A DNA stretch of 64,000 bases from Gemmatimonadota bacterium (GTDB lineage Bacteria > Gemmatimonadota > Gemmatimonadetes > Longimicrobiales > Gaopeijiaceae), in NCBI GenBank assembly GCA_041390105.1, contig JAWKQO010000003.1, forward strand, positions 558,001 to 622,000, given 5' to 3'. Below the pieces are notes generated by a model, which was not told where the DNA came from, did not search any database, and saw nothing but the letters and a program-made list of their open reading frames with translations. Position 1 is the first letter of the stretch. Every line of letters begins with the position of its first letter. The position numbers and the translations under genes were made by a program. Below, in pieces: positions 40,862-50,103 of this stretch.

Positions 40862-41629
40862 GTGCACGTGAGCAACACCGGGGACGCACGCAGCGGAGGC
40901 CACCTTCTCTACGGTGAGCTCGCTTCGTGGTGGCCGCTGCTCTCGGCCCCCGAAGACCACGCCCAGGCCGCGGCCCTCTACGGCACGATCCTGAAGCGGG
41001 AGGCCGATCCACCGGCCCGCTCACTCCTCGAGCTTGGCAGCGGCGGTGGGAACAATGCGTTTCATCTCATGCAGACCTTCGGTGAGGTCGTGCTGGTGGA
41101 CCCCGCTGCAGACATGCTCTCCGTGAGCCACCGCTTGAACCCGGAGTGTGAACACGTGCTGGGCGACATGAGGTCGCTCCGCCTGGGCAGGGAGTTCGAC
41201 TGTGTGCTGGTCCAGGACGCGATCGGCTACATGACCACGCTCGAAGACCTGCGCACGGCAGCCGACACGGTCTTCGTGCACCTCCGCGCTGGCGGCTCCT
41301 TTCTGATCGCTCCAGACTTCGTGCGCGAGTCGTTCCGCTTTGGAGCGGAACAGGGCGGTCATGATGGTCCGGAGCGCGCGCTCCGCTACCTGGAGTGGAC
41401 TTGGGACCCAGACCCGAGCGACACGACGTATACCGTCGACCTCGCCTACCTTCTTAGGACCGTCGATGGCGCCGTGCAGGCCCACAGCGACCGCCACGTA
41501 CTTGGCCTCTTCTCCGTAGCGCAGTGGCTGGCGACTTTGCAGGGCGCGGGCCTCGTCGCTACGACCGGCCGACACACGTTCCCGGGCGATACCACCGAGA
41601 GGCTGCTGTTCCATGGGACCAAGCCATAG
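40862..41629 (+). CDS. class I SAM-dependent methyltransferase
   Basis: A 255-residue methyltransferase. Motif I is SLLELGSGGGNNAFHLMQTF (about 54-73), followed by VVLVDPAADMLSVSHRLNPE, the motif II region HVLGDMRSLRLGREFDCVLV and LRAGGSFLIAPDFVRESFRF. GTG at 40862 (or 40868) follows the SRPBCC-SnoaL gene by 19 bases, so it is probably part of the same operon. The acceptor substrate is not predictable. Confidence 0.83.
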   Translation: MHVSNTGDARSGGHLLYGELASWWPLLSAPEDHAQAAALYGTILKREADPPARSLLELGSGGGNNAFHLMQTFGEVVLVDPAADMLSVSHRLNPECEHVLGDMRSLRLGREFDCVLVQDAIGYMTTLEDLRTAADTVFVHLRAGGSFLIAPDFVRESFRFGAEQGGHDGPERALRYLEWTWDPDPSDTTYTVDLAYLLRTVDGAVQAHSDRHVLGLFSVAQWLATLQGAGLVATTGRHTFPGDTTERLLFHGTKP

Positions 41630-41642
41630 CAATGCGCATGCG

Positions 41643-42131
41643 ATGCCGCGCCGACTTACCGTGACCGCTGCCTGCATGGTCCTGGCGGGTACATTGACGG
41701 CGGCCACTTCCCACTCACGAGCTCGACCGGATCAAGAAGCGATGAGCCATACTGCCCGAGGCACCTTCGAAGTCACCTTGACGCCGCTCACAAGCGAGCT
41801 CGCCCCTCCGATGGGGGGCTTTTCCATCGATAAGACCTTCGCGGGTGACCTGGTCGGCACCAGCGTCGGTCAGATGCTTTCGGCCATGGGCGGCGTCGAG
41901 GGGTCGGCCGGCTATGTCGCCATTGAAGTGGTCACCGGAACTCTGGGTGGCCGCAAAGGCAGCTTCGTGCTCCAGCACAGCGCTACGATGGACCGCGGAC
42001 GACCGTCGATGAGCATCACTGTGCTGCCGGACTCGGGCACGGATGAGTTGCTGGGCCTCGTGGGGTCTCTGGAGATCCAGATCGACGGAGGCGAGCACCG
42101 CTACGTGTTCGAGTACTCCCTACCGCAGTGA
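41643..42131 (+). CDS. exported DUF3224 protein
   Basis: A 162-residue protein. A signal peptide (RLTVTAACMVLAGTLTAAT) precedes a DUF3224 beta-barrel: HTARGTFEVTLTPLTSE, DKTFAGDLVGTSVGQMLSAM, YVAIEVVTGTLGGRKGSFVL and LVGSLEIQIDGGEHRYVFEY. ATG 41643 is used because it leaves an ordinary signal peptide; an ATG at 41613 would overlap the preceding gene. Function unknown. Confidence 0.78.
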   Translation: MPRRLTVTAACMVLAGTLTAATSHSRARPDQEAMSHTARGTFEVTLTPLTSELAPPMGGFSIDKTFAGDLVGTSVGQMLSAMGGVEGSAGYVAIEVVTGTLGGRKGSFVLQHSATMDRGRPSMSITVLPDSGTDELLGLVGSLEIQIDGGEHRYVFEYSLPQ

Positions 42132-42140
42132 TAGGAAGCC

Positions 42141-42165
42141 GCGGGTCCCCACCGCCGGGACCCGC
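42141..42165. terminator. hairpin between convergent genes
   Basis: GCGGGTCCC (42141-42149) and GGGACCCGC (42157-42165) form a perfect 9-bp GC-rich stem with a 7-base loop, followed by CGCCTCTTT. It lies in the short gap between the convergent DUF3224 gene and the winged-helix gene and could terminate transcription in both directions. Confidence 0.65.
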
Positions 42166-42172
42166 CGCCTCT

Positions 42173-42490
42173 TTACGCCGTAGGACGGCGCCCGGGAATG
42201 GCGGCCAGGAGATCGGACATCGTCGACTTGTAGTCGTCGAGCGCGACGCTCCCGGCCTTCGTCAGGGCGTAGGTGGTACGCAGCCGTCCCTCCACCTCTC
42301 GCTTGGACGCGTCCACCAGACCCGCCTCGCACAGTCGACCCATCTGCACCGAGAGGTTGCCGCGACTGAGTCCCGTCTGCCGCTGCAGGTACATGAAGTC
42401 GGCCGCGTCCACCATGGCCAACAGAACGAGCACCCGCAGGCGGGCGGGCTCATGCAGGAAGCCATCGATCTCGGGAACAGCCGGTTGCAT
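42173..42490 (-). CDS. winged-helix transcriptional regulator (HTH_34/ArsR-like)
   Basis: A 105-residue regulator with a single winged helix: ARLRVLVLLAMVDAADFMYL, QTGLSRGNLSVQMGRLCEAG and GRLRTTYALTKAGSVALDDY. This is the pattern of the HTH_34/YjcF-like DNA-binding family commonly paired with a membrane protein. It follows the membrane gene 42496-43071 by 5 bases and is probably co-transcribed with it. Confidence 0.85.
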   Translation of the reverse strand: MQPAVPEIDGFLHEPARLRVLVLLAMVDAADFMYLQRQTGLSRGNLSVQMGRLCEAGLVDASKREVEGRLRTTYALTKAGSVALDDYKSTMSDLLAAIPGRRPTA

Positions 42491-42495
42491 CGCGG

Positions 42496-43071
42496 CTACT
42501 CCTGGCCGATGAACGGACGGCTTTCGGCCAGGAAGCGCGCCAGCAGCACCGCACCGGTTCCGCAGACGACTGCGCCGCCCGCCAGAAGCGGGATGGCCGG
42601 CCCCGTTCCCAGCAGGACCGTCAACGCACCGGCTCCCGCGATCAACACCGCGTACACGCCGAAGCGCACTGATCGCGTGAGCGCCGCGCCCACCAGCGCG
42701 GCCAGGGCCACGAGCAAGGCGGGCACCGCGTCGACCGCTTGTAGCGCACTCCGCCCCTCTCCGCGCGACAGCACCACCGCGACGCTGACCAAGGCCAGCG
42801 CGCCAAGGCCAAACGCCACGGCCCCGGAGAGTGCCCGCGCGGTGTGTTGGCGGCGTTCGCGCGAGAACTCCACGTAGCCGGCCCGGGGCTCCACCACCTG
42901 CTTGCGCAGGATGAACCAGGCCGCGAAGGCCAGCGGCACCACCAGGGGGACCATCAGCTGATCGATGACGTAGCCCAACCCGATGAGCAGCAGGGAGCCT
43001 CCGGCGACCAGGTCCAGAGCGCCGTCCTGCCAGTGGGTTCGGAAGAGCCGGGCTTCGGGTGAGCGATCCAT
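42496..43071 (-). CDS. membrane protein co-transcribed with a winged-helix regulator
   Basis: A 191-residue protein with about six membrane helices: LVAGGSLLLIGLGYVID, LVVPLAFAAWFILR, ALSGAVAFGLGALALVSVAV, VPALLVALAALVGAAL, YAVLIAGAGALTVLL and PLLAGGAVVCGTGAVLLARF. It has an AGGAGG site before ATG 43071 and starts 20 bases from a perfect 9-3-9 inverted repeat. Function unknown; the regulator that follows probably controls it. Confidence 0.75.
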   Translation of the reverse strand: MDRSPEARLFRTHWQDGALDLVAGGSLLLIGLGYVIDQLMVPLVVPLAFAAWFILRKQVVEPRAGYVEFSRERRQHTARALSGAVAFGLGALALVSVAVVLSRGEGRSALQAVDAVPALLVALAALVGAALTRSVRFGVYAVLIAGAGALTVLLGTGPAIPLLAGGAVVCGTGAVLLARFLAESRPFIGQE

Positions 43072-43090
43072 GGGACCTCCTATGGTTTAT

Positions 43091-43111
43091 GCCATGAACT
43101 AAGTTCATGGC
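43091..43111. promoter_or_regulatory. 9-3-9 inverted repeat operator
   Basis: GCCATGAAC at 43091-43099 and GTTCATGGC at 43103-43111 form perfect inverted arms with a 3-base spacer. A further CATGAAC half-site follows at 43111-43117. It lies 20 bases upstream of the membrane-protein/regulator operon, in the place expected for an autoregulatory winged-helix protein. Confidence 0.6.
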
Positions 43112-43186
43112 ATGAACCTTCGGACGCAAGGGCTGGAACCGCCCACAGAGGCCATCCGCGGCTTTGCAGGTATCCGCCGGCCAAGG

Positions 43187-43588
43187 TCAGCGGTAGGAAA
43201 CCACCTCCAGCCCTTCCACTCTCAGGAAGTCCCCGGCATTGGCGGTCACCAGCGGAATCCGGTAGCGGACGCTCGTCGCGGCGATCCACAGGTCGTTGGT
43301 ACCGATGAGCATGCCCCGCTCGCGCAGGCCCCGAGCGATGCGCGCGTAGGTCAGCGCCACCTCCTCGTCGACTGGAAGCAATACGTGAAGCTCGCGGACA
43401 GCGCGGAGGATCGGATCCTCCGTGTCATCGAATCCCTCGGCGAACTCCCCCAGGACAGGCGTCGGCAGGTGCAACTCGAGATCGGGATCCGACTCTAGAA
43501 ACCGATGAGCAGGCCCGGCTTCGCCACGCCGCCGTTCTCGCTGCAGATCGATGAGGAACGTGGTGTCGAGTGCTACCCGTCCCGCCAC
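43187..43588 (-). CDS. vapC: VapC-type PIN-domain toxin
   Basis: A 133-residue PIN ribonuclease. Catalytic acidic residues: Asp8 in VALDTTFLIDLQ, Glu in TPVLGEFAEGFD, Asp in IGTNDLWIAATS, and the late VTANAGDFLRVEGLEV. The start lies inside the antitoxin gene, 16 bases before its stop, so the pair is translationally coupled. The target RNA is unknown. Confidence 0.9.
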   Translation of the reverse strand: MAGRVALDTTFLIDLQRERRRGEAGPAHRFLESDPDLELHLPTPVLGEFAEGFDDTEDPILRAVRELHVLLPVDEEVALTYARIARGLRERGMLIGTNDLWIAATSVRYRIPLVTANAGDFLRVEGLEVVSYR

Positions 43589-43818
43589 GGATCCTCCGGC
43601 GGCCGGTCTTCGGCTTGAGCCCGCTCCAACCGGTCCAACGCTTCCTCGTCCATCAGCGGAGTCCCCTTCAGCGCATCAAGCAGGGCACGCGCAGTCCGGG
43701 GCGGCGTGGGCCACATTGCCCGCTTGATGACCATGGAGAACGACTCCGAGCGCGTTCGCCGCGCGCGCCGCAGACGCTCATAGGCCTCGAGGTCGATGGA
43801 GATAGTCTTGGTTGCCAT
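43573..43818 (-). CDS. vapB: VapB-type antitoxin
   Basis: An 81-residue antitoxin: MATKTISIDLEAYERLRRAR is a ribbon-helix-helix DNA-binding start typical of the DUF6364/VapB group, followed by SFSMVIKRAM and a charged toxin-binding tail. ATG 43818 falls at the predicted transcription start, which suggests a leaderless mRNA. Overlaps vapC. Confidence 0.85.
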   Translation of the reverse strand: MATKTISIDLEAYERLRRARRTRSESFSMVIKRAMWPTPPRTARALLDALKGTPLMDEEALDRLERAQAEDRPPEDPWRDG

Positions 43819-43852
43819 GCATGTATATGTGCATGCAGATGGCCAGTGTCAA
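43816..43852 (-). promoter_or_regulatory. vapBC promoter and operator over the start codon
   Basis: On the minus strand TTGACA (plus-strand 43847-43852) and CATATA (43824-43829) are 17 bases apart. Inverted arms CATGCA (43816-43821) and TGCATG (43830-43835) flank the -10 and include the start codon. The transcript would start at or next to the ATG. Autorepression by VapB is likely. Confidence 0.65.
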
Positions 43853-43898
43853 GCTCCTCACAGCCCTCGGCGCCGGTGCCCAGCATCCTGAACCCCCC

Positions 43899-45170
43899 CT
43901 ACCCCACGCCCCCCGCCGCCCGGATGAGGTCCATGGCCGGCCGGCTCACGAAGATGGGCGCGTGGAAGCGCTCCCCCCACCCGATGGGCGTCACGTCCCG
44001 GTAGTCGTGGCGCGCCGGGTCGCCGTGACCGGGGTGCAGCCGCTTCCACAGCGACGCCCGCACGTTGGGATCGGCACCCCGTTCGAGGAGCAGCTCGGTG
44101 AACGGAGCCTGGAAGGGACCCCTCCCCCCGTAGTTCATCCAGAAGTTGGGCTGGGAGACCACCGTGTTGAACAGCGGCGTGTGCCCACCGAACCCGCTGG
44201 CGCCGACGGCAGCGCGGACGTTGGGGTCCATGCCTCGATCGAGGAGCCAGCGCGCGATCTCCATCTCGTCGAACTCCACTGCCATGTGCAGGAGCGTGCT
44301 GCCGGCCAGTGGCGTGCCCTCGGTGGCATCCAAGGGGTCACCGCACCCCATCTCCGACGGGTAGATCTCCCGGTGGGAGAACGTGCGGGTAAGGAGCGCC
44401 GGATCTCGGTCGAGGTGCGCTGCCAGCAGATCGAGGCGCCCGCGGTGCAGCGCCATGGGAGGCGTGTCGGGCAGCTCGAGTCCGTGCTTCTCGTACAGAT
44501 CCAGGATGCCGTGCTTGGCAGCGGGCTTTCTGGAATCCGTCTGCAGGACCACGTCCACCGGGGCCAAGCGCGTCCCCGCGTCGTCGATGACGCGGGCGCC
44601 CAGCGAGAGCACCAGCGCAGTGCCCTCCAAGCTCAGCGTGTACGCCGGGCCGCCGAGAGCGTGGTGTGAGACAGGAGGGCTCCCTGCCAATTCGTGGATC
44701 AGACGGGCGGTGCGAATCTGCCCCTGCAGTGCCGCCCGCCCGCCTGCGTGCTCGTGGTCGGTGGCGCCCAGCCCATGGAGCATCCGGATGATGGCGTCCC
44801 GGCCCAGGTTGGCCGCGTAGCCCATCGGTGCCCCCCAATTGCTGTCACGGCGGATGAGCACCGGCTCATGGATCAGGTGGCGGTTGGACTGTACCAAGGC
44901 GCGCACGCCTTCCAGGTCATCCTGCCAGAGGGCGGTGGCCAGGCGCACGGCCTGCAGCAGACGGGGCCAGCTCGATGCGGAATAGCTGCGCGCCAGCACG
45001 AGCTGAGCGTCGGACAGCTTGGCCACATCAGGGCTGGGCGCTGCAGGGTGGAGTTCGCGGAACTCGGCGAGTGCGGCCGCATCCCCCGCGCGCAGTGCGC
45101 GGAGCAGGTCCTTCGCCTGGTGCTTGAGCTGATCGAGGTCCGGACGGACCGGGAGACGACGGGTCGGCAT
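43899..45170 (-). CDS. ankyrin-repeat protein
   Basis: A 423-residue cytoplasmic protein with degenerate ankyrin repeats. An N-terminal helical part (LDQLKHQAKDLLRALRAGDA, residues 10-29) precedes repeats such as MGYAANLGRDAIIRMLHGLG, STLLHMAVEFDEMEIARWLL, DRGMDPNVRAAVGASG and HTPLFNTVVSQPNF, then FTELLLERGADPNVRAS. A GGAGG site supports ATG 45170. It is likely a protein-interaction scaffold; no partner is evident. Confidence 0.83.
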   Translation of the reverse strand: MPTRRLPVRPDLDQLKHQAKDLLRALRAGDAAALAEFRELHPAAPSPDVAKLSDAQLVLARSYSASSWPRLLQAVRLATALWQDDLEGVRALVQSNRHLIHEPVLIRRDSNWGAPMGYAANLGRDAIIRMLHGLGATDHEHAGGRAALQGQIRTARLIHELAGSPPVSHHALGGPAYTLSLEGTALVLSLGARVIDDAGTRLAPVDVVLQTDSRKPAAKHGILDLYEKHGLELPDTPPMALHRGRLDLLAAHLDRDPALLTRTFSHREIYPSEMGCGDPLDATEGTPLAGSTLLHMAVEFDEMEIARWLLDRGMDPNVRAAVGASGFGGHTPLFNTVVSQPNFWMNYGGRGPFQAPFTELLLERGADPNVRASLWKRLHPGHGDPARHDYRDVTPIGWGERFHAPIFVSRPAMDLIRAAGGVG

Positions 45171-45456
45171 GGTGCCTCCTCGGAAGTGCCCGTTCGGTCC
45201 GCTGTCGAGGGCCAAGGAGGTTCAGGTGCACGGCCCGGCCATCCCTACAGTCAGGTGGACTCGGTCCTTCCCGCGGACGGGCGGCGCCCTGCGCGCCGTG
45301 CCCGGAAGATGGTCCGCGGATCCGTGCGCCGGCAAGAATGGGCCGCATCTGCGTAGGCCAGGCCATGGCCAGCCTACCCGCGCGCTCGCGTTTCCGCGGA
45401 AACGTCCTATAGTCGGTATCGAGGCGGTGGGGAGCAGCTCGGACGGGGGGAGATCG

Positions 45457-46824
45457 ATGCGACGCTGGCGATGGCTCACGATCCTGGCCGCGGCGACGTT
45501 GGCCGCCTGCCAGGAGCAGGCCCAGAACTCTCCGACCAGCCCCACGGGCCCGACGCCGCCTACGCCTTCTGCGGTCGCGACCTGGCTGAAGGCCAACGCC
45601 CTGCCGCTGTCCACCGTCGACATCCACGCACCGCTGGACGACCTCGCGGGTCTTCGCGACCTCGTGGGCGACGCCCACATCGTGTCGCTCGGCGAGGCGA
45701 CGCACGGCACCCGCGACTTCTTCCAGATCAAGGCACGCTTCCTCCGCTACCTGGTGGAGGAGATGGGATTCAACGCGTTCGCCATTGAAGCGACCTGGCC
45801 CGAAGCCAACCGCCTGGACCACTACGTGCGCACGGGGGAGGGAAACGCCGAGGAGCTGCTCTCCGGGCTCTACTTCTGGACGTGGCGCACGGAAGCCGTG
45901 CTCGAGATGATCGAGTGGATGCGCGAGTACAACGCCGCCGGGGGCGATGTAGGCTTCTACGGGTTCGACATGCAGTTCCCCGGCATGGCGCTCTTCAATG
46001 TCCAGGAGTTCGTGGACCGGGTCGATCCAGCGGCAAGCACTGCGTTCAGCGACCACATGGCCTGCCTGCAACGCTTCGCCAATGGACCGGATGGTCTCTT
46101 CCCCACCCAGCGGTACGGGAGTCTGAGCAGCACCGAGGCGACGGCGTGTCGCGCAGACCTGCGCTGGGTTCGCGACACGCTGGCTGCGGCCGAGCCCGAC
46201 TACGTGGGCCGCTCCTCACAGGTGGAGTTCGACCGGGCCCTGCACAGTGCGGACGTGGCGCTCCAGTACGAGAGCATGGTGTCCGGTCTGAACTCCCGGG
46301 ACGCCGCCATGGCAGACAACGTGCTCTGGCTGAAGGATCAGCTCGGTCCAGACGGGCGCATGGTGCTGTGGGCGCACAATTACCACGTATCCACCGTCCC
46401 CGGTGCCATGGGCCTCGCGCTGCGTCCCCGACTGGGGAATGACATGGTGGTCTTCGCGCTGTCGCACGGCGGAGGCAGGTTCACCGCCGTCACCCAGCGC
46501 GGCACCACGTTCAGCGGGCTGACCACCCACACCTTGGACCCGATCTTCCCTCAGTCGTACGAGGAGTTCCTCGCGTCTGCCGGCCTGCCCCGCTTCGTGC
46601 TGGACCTGCGGGGCCGCGATCTCGACGCCGAGGAGACCTCCTGGCTCCGGGGGCCACGCCGGTTCCGATCGGTCGGATGCTGCTACGATCCCTTGAGCCC
46701 CATCAACTACTGGCCCGTCGCAGACCTCACTGCCGACTTCGACGCGCTGATCTACTTCGAATCGACCGGCCCGACCCGTCTGCTGCCCAATCGGCCTCCG
46801 TCGACGTTCTCAGTCGGTCCGTAG
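45457..46824 (+). CDS. erythromycin esterase-like lipoprotein
   Basis: A 455-residue member of the erythromycin esterase (EreA/EreB, PF05139) family. A lipobox LAAC (Cys18) follows a signal peptide, so it is exported and anchored. The family core is present: VSLGEATHGTRDFFQIKARF (catalytic Glu/His), FAIEATWPEANRLDHYVRTG, YFWTWRTEAVLEMIEWM, FYGFDMQF and VLWAHNYHVSTVPGAMG. True Ere enzymes hydrolyse the macrolide lactone; many chromosomal members have unknown hydrolase roles, so macrolide resistance is not implied. ATG 45457 has a GGGGGGAG site. It overlaps the convergent ADOP gene by 15 bases. Confidence 0.83.
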   Translation: MRRWRWLTILAAATLAACQEQAQNSPTSPTGPTPPTPSAVATWLKANALPLSTVDIHAPLDDLAGLRDLVGDAHIVSLGEATHGTRDFFQIKARFLRYLVEEMGFNAFAIEATWPEANRLDHYVRTGEGNAEELLSGLYFWTWRTEAVLEMIEWMREYNAAGGDVGFYGFDMQFPGMALFNVQEFVDRVDPAASTAFSDHMACLQRFANGPDGLFPTQRYGSLSSTEATACRADLRWVRDTLAAAEPDYVGRSSQVEFDRALHSADVALQYESMVSGLNSRDAAMADNVLWLKDQLGPDGRMVLWAHNYHVSTVPGAMGLALRPRLGNDMVVFALSHGGGRFTAVTQRGTTFSGLTTHTLDPIFPQSYEEFLASAGLPRFVLDLRGRDLDAEETSWLRGPRRFRSVGCCYDPLSPINYWPVADLTADFDALIYFESTGPTRLLPNRPPSTFSVGP

Positions 46825-49518
46825 CGCCTGCAGCGGACTCACGCGCGAGGCGCGGCGAGCGGGCACATAGAGCGCCAGTACGGCAACGCCGAGCAACACC
46901 ACGGTGGGCCCCAGGTAGCTGACGGAATCCAGAGGACTGATTCCGTAGAGCAGGCCGCGCATGAGTCGGCTCAGCACCACTGCGCCGAGCAGGCCGGCGG
47001 CCACACCGATGGCCACCGGCACCCCGCCCTGCCGGATCACCATGCGCCGCACGTCCGCTGCGCGGGCTCCCACGGCCATGCGCACCCCGATCTCGCGGGT
47101 GCGCCGGCTCACGGCATACGCGACCACGGCGTAGATCCCGATGGCACCGAGCAGCAGCGCCAGAACCGCCGCCAGGCCCACAAGGGCGAGGGCGAACGCG
47201 GTGGACGCCGTCGCAGCGGTGATGCGCTCGGCCAGAGACTCGACATCGGCCACGGGAACCATGGGGTCGAGACTCTGCACCACGCGGCGCACGCCGGACA
47301 GCACGCTCTGCGGGGGCACCGACGTCTTCAGCACGTACGTCAGCCGGTTGGGAGGCGGTCCGTCGCTGGCGGCGTTAGCGGGCAGATAGATCGTGCGCAG
47401 GAAGTCGTCCGTGTGGGCTCGTCCCCGCACGTTGGCGGCCACCCCGACGACCGTGTACCAGGGGCCGTCTTCTGCGAAGCGCACCCGCTGACCCAGGGGA
47501 TCGACCTCGCCGAAGTAAGCGCGGGCAGCCGCTTCGCTCAGCACCGCGACCAGCGCCTCGCTGGACTCGTCCGCCGCTGTGAAGCCGCGTCCTCGTACCT
47601 GGATGCCCAGCGTCTCGAAGTAGCCGGTCGTCGCCAGGCGGGCTCCGGTAACGGGCGGCACTTCTCCGGCGGGCGTGGGGAATCCGGCGGCTTCCAGGGT
47701 CTCCCCCCAACACATGCTGGGCGTGAGCGGCAGGCACTGCGCGACCGCGCCTACACGCTCGACACCGGGCAAAGCGGCGAGCTCCGTGCGCAGAGCCTCG
47801 TGGAAGCGCAGCATATCGGCGTTGGTCGGATACGCGCTCTCGGAGAGGCCGATCTGAAAGGTCAGGGCTTGCCGCTCGCTGAAGCCCAGCTCCACGTGCC
47901 TCAGTCGCTGGAACGTGCGCAGCAGCAATGCCGATCCCACCAACAACATCAGGGCCAGCCCGACCTGTGCGGTCACCAGCGCCTCACGACCCAGGCGACG
48001 GTGCCGCGGAGCTGTGGCGCGCTGCGCGCCCTCCTTCAGGCCCGCGGACAAGCCGGCGGTGGTGAGCGGTGTGCGGATGGAGCCCAGGAGCAAGGCAAGC
48101 GCCAGAGCCGCGCCAGCGCTGGCCGCGACCACCCACGGATGCAGCCCCACGTCTGCGAGCCGCGGTACGTCCACCGGAGCACGGTCCCTGAGCAGCTGCA
48201 CGCCGAGCTGGGCAGCACCGAGCCCCACCAGGCCCGACGCGAAGGCGATGCACAGTGACTCGGCCAGGCGCTCCCGTAGGAGTCGCGCGGAGCTGGCCCC
48301 GAGCGCAGCCCGCACCGCGGTGTCACGCCGGCTCTCCTCCGCCCGCACCAGGAAGAGGTTGGCGACGTTGGCCAACGCGATAAGCAGGACCAGACCCACG
48401 GCTCCGAGCAGGATCCACAGCGTGGCGCGCACGTCGCCCACGATCTGCTCCTTCAGCCCGACCACTCGGGGCACCACCCCGGCGTCGTCCAGATACCCGC
48501 TCATCCGGGCGGGGTCGTCCGTGGTCTCCCTGAGCACGGGCAGCAGCGCCGTCATTTCCCGCTCGAGATCGAGGGGTGAAGCTCCGGGCGCCAAGCGGGC
48601 CACCGCCATCTCGTTCCAGCCCCCCACCCCCGTGGCGGGTACGCTGCGTGGCTGCCAGAGCTCGGCGTCGGCCGAAGGGAACGCGAACTCGCGCGCGGCT
48701 ACCCCCACGACCTCGGTGAGGATGCCGTCGAGCCTGACACTGCGCCCGACGACGGCCGGATCGGCGTCGAACCGTGTGCGCCACAGCTCATGCGAGAGTA
48801 CGACCACCGGCGGGGCACCGGGCTCCGCGTCGGCCGCCACCAGCCAGCGACCCAGGCTGGGACGCACACCGAGTACCACGCCCAGTGACGGAGTGGCCGA
48901 GATGGCGGCCAGCCGGACCGGGTCACCCACCCCCGTCAGCGTGGCGTTGGTCCAGGAGTACATGGCCGTGGCTTCGGCGGCCGTCGCGCGTTCGGCGTAG
49001 AAGCGATACACGCCATACGTAACGCCCAGTCCGCGCTCGATTCCGAGACCGGTGGCGCCGTGGTCCATCTGGACGAGGCGGTCCGCATCGGGATAGGGAA
49101 GCGGGCGAAGCACCACGCCGTGCACCAAGCTGAACACCGAGGTGGTGGCCGCGAGCCCGAGGCCCAGGGTCAACACGGCGGTGAGCGCGAAGCCAGGATG
49201 CCGGCGCAGACGTCGGACGCCATGGCGGAGATCCTGCCAGACCCCACCCCCGCTGCGGGCCTCGGTGGGCCGCCCCGCACGCGCTCCCCGCACACGTACG
49301 ATCACGGCTTGGGCCACGAGATCGGCCAGGGCGCGCAGCGTAGCGCCGATGAGGGGCAGCACACCGCGCTGCCGAGCCGCGGCCGCGATCTCCGCGAAGC
49401 ACGCCTCCAGATCCGGGCCGTACTCCATGCGGAAATCGCGGGGCAGAAGGACCAGCAGCCAGCGGTAGGCGGCGAGGGCCAGCCGTACCGAGCTGGAGCC
49501 CGAGTCCGAGGACTTCAT
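46810..49518 (-). CDS. ADOP-type ABC transporter permease with N-terminal extension
   Basis: A 902-residue orphan permease. Residues 1 to about 85 are the ADOP-specific extension (AAYRWLLVLLPRDFRMEYGP, ADLVAQAVIVRV). The first MacB/FtsX unit (RHGVRRLRRHPGFALTAVLT, LGLGLAATTSVFSLVHGVVL, LIALANVANLFLVRAEESRR) and the second (ALVTAQVGLALMLLVGSALL, VVAYAVSRRTREIGVRMAVG, YVPARRASRVSPLQALRTD) follow. The gene is 8 bases downstream of a PadR gene, the standard ADOP-PadR arrangement. The exported substrate is unknown. Confidence 0.9.
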   Translation of the reverse strand: MKSSDSGSSSVRLALAAYRWLLVLLPRDFRMEYGPDLEACFAEIAAAARQRGVLPLIGATLRALADLVAQAVIVRVRGARAGRPTEARSGGGVWQDLRHGVRRLRRHPGFALTAVLTLGLGLAATTSVFSLVHGVVLRPLPYPDADRLVQMDHGATGLGIERGLGVTYGVYRFYAERATAAEATAMYSWTNATLTGVGDPVRLAAISATPSLGVVLGVRPSLGRWLVAADAEPGAPPVVVLSHELWRTRFDADPAVVGRSVRLDGILTEVVGVAAREFAFPSADAELWQPRSVPATGVGGWNEMAVARLAPGASPLDLEREMTALLPVLRETTDDPARMSGYLDDAGVVPRVVGLKEQIVGDVRATLWILLGAVGLVLLIALANVANLFLVRAEESRRDTAVRAALGASSARLLRERLAESLCIAFASGLVGLGAAQLGVQLLRDRAPVDVPRLADVGLHPWVVAASAGAALALALLLGSIRTPLTTAGLSAGLKEGAQRATAPRHRRLGREALVTAQVGLALMLLVGSALLLRTFQRLRHVELGFSERQALTFQIGLSESAYPTNADMLRFHEALRTELAALPGVERVGAVAQCLPLTPSMCWGETLEAAGFPTPAGEVPPVTGARLATTGYFETLGIQVRGRGFTAADESSEALVAVLSEAAARAYFGEVDPLGQRVRFAEDGPWYTVVGVAANVRGRAHTDDFLRTIYLPANAASDGPPPNRLTYVLKTSVPPQSVLSGVRRVVQSLDPMVPVADVESLAERITAATASTAFALALVGLAAVLALLLGAIGIYAVVAYAVSRRTREIGVRMAVGARAADVRRMVIRQGGVPVAIGVAAGLLGAVVLSRLMRGLLYGISPLDSVSYLGPTVVLLGVAVLALYVPARRASRVSPLQALRTD

Positions 49519-49526
49519 CCCCCCGC

Positions 49527-49841
49527 TCACGCGGGCCCCTCCGCCAGCTTCCCACGGGCCAGACGGGCAAGCTCCTCGAGTCGGCCCGCTTCCGCGGCCA
49601 GGGCGCGCCGGCCGTGCGGGGTGAGGCCGAACGTGCGCCGGCGGGGATCCTCTTCGGTGGCGGCGCCGGCGACCTCCTCGATCCAACCGGACTCGGTCAG
49701 CTCGCGCAGGGCCCCGTAGAGCGTGGCCGGCCAGAGCTTGAGGCTCCCCCCGGTGCGCTCTTCGACCTCTCGCCGAATGGCGTAGCCGTGCAGAGGACCA
49801 CCGGCGAGCACCAGTAGGATGTGGAAGGTCTTGGAATCCAT
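49527..49841 (-). CDS. PadR family regulator of the ADOP permease
   Basis: A 104-residue short PadR protein: DSKTFHILLVLAGGPLHGYA, RREVEERTGGSLKLWPATLY, GALRELTESGWIEEV, then RRRTFGLTPHGRRALAAEAG. ATG 49841 gives the typical D-xx-TF-ILL start. It is followed by the permease gene 8 bases on. It probably represses the pair through the AT-rich palindromes at 49918-49937. Confidence 0.88.
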   Translation of the reverse strand: MDSKTFHILLVLAGGPLHGYAIRREVEERTGGSLKLWPATLYGALRELTESGWIEEVAGAATEEDPRRRTFGLTPHGRRALAAEAGRLEELARLARGKLAEGPA

Positions 49842-49917
49842 GGTCGAGCCCCCGTCCGGTCGCCGTTCCACGATGCACCGCCGCGCTTCGGCCTTGGGGG
49901 CCGCTTGGTAGCGGTCA

Positions 49918-49937
49918 ATATCGATATGAAATCATAT
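49918..49937. promoter_or_regulatory. overlapping palindromes upstream of the PadR-ADOP operon
   Basis: ATATCGATAT (49918-49927) is a perfect palindrome that overlaps a second dyad, ATATGA-N2-TCATAT (49924-49937), in the AT-rich stretch 49915-49945. PadR proteins favour such ATAT-containing dyads, so it is a likely operator about 77 bases before the gene start. Binding is inferred. Confidence 0.5.
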
Positions 49938-50103
49938 ATATACTGATTCTGACCGCCAAGGAAGGGGCGAGGGCCGGCAGCGCAGCCCACCGGGCCTCCG
50001 TACGTCATTCCGCCCCCTCCTGTACGTCACCGGGGCCACCGACCCGGTCACCCCCCTCCGGTATCCTCGAAGTGAGGATTGCCCCCGACCGGAGTCGCAC
50101 CCC

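Noticed and set aside
45457..46824. Calling the Ere-like gene a macrolide resistance determinant
   Set aside because: It has the family's Glu/His core, but a lipobox and chromosomal setting without other resistance genes; many such homologues have other substrates.
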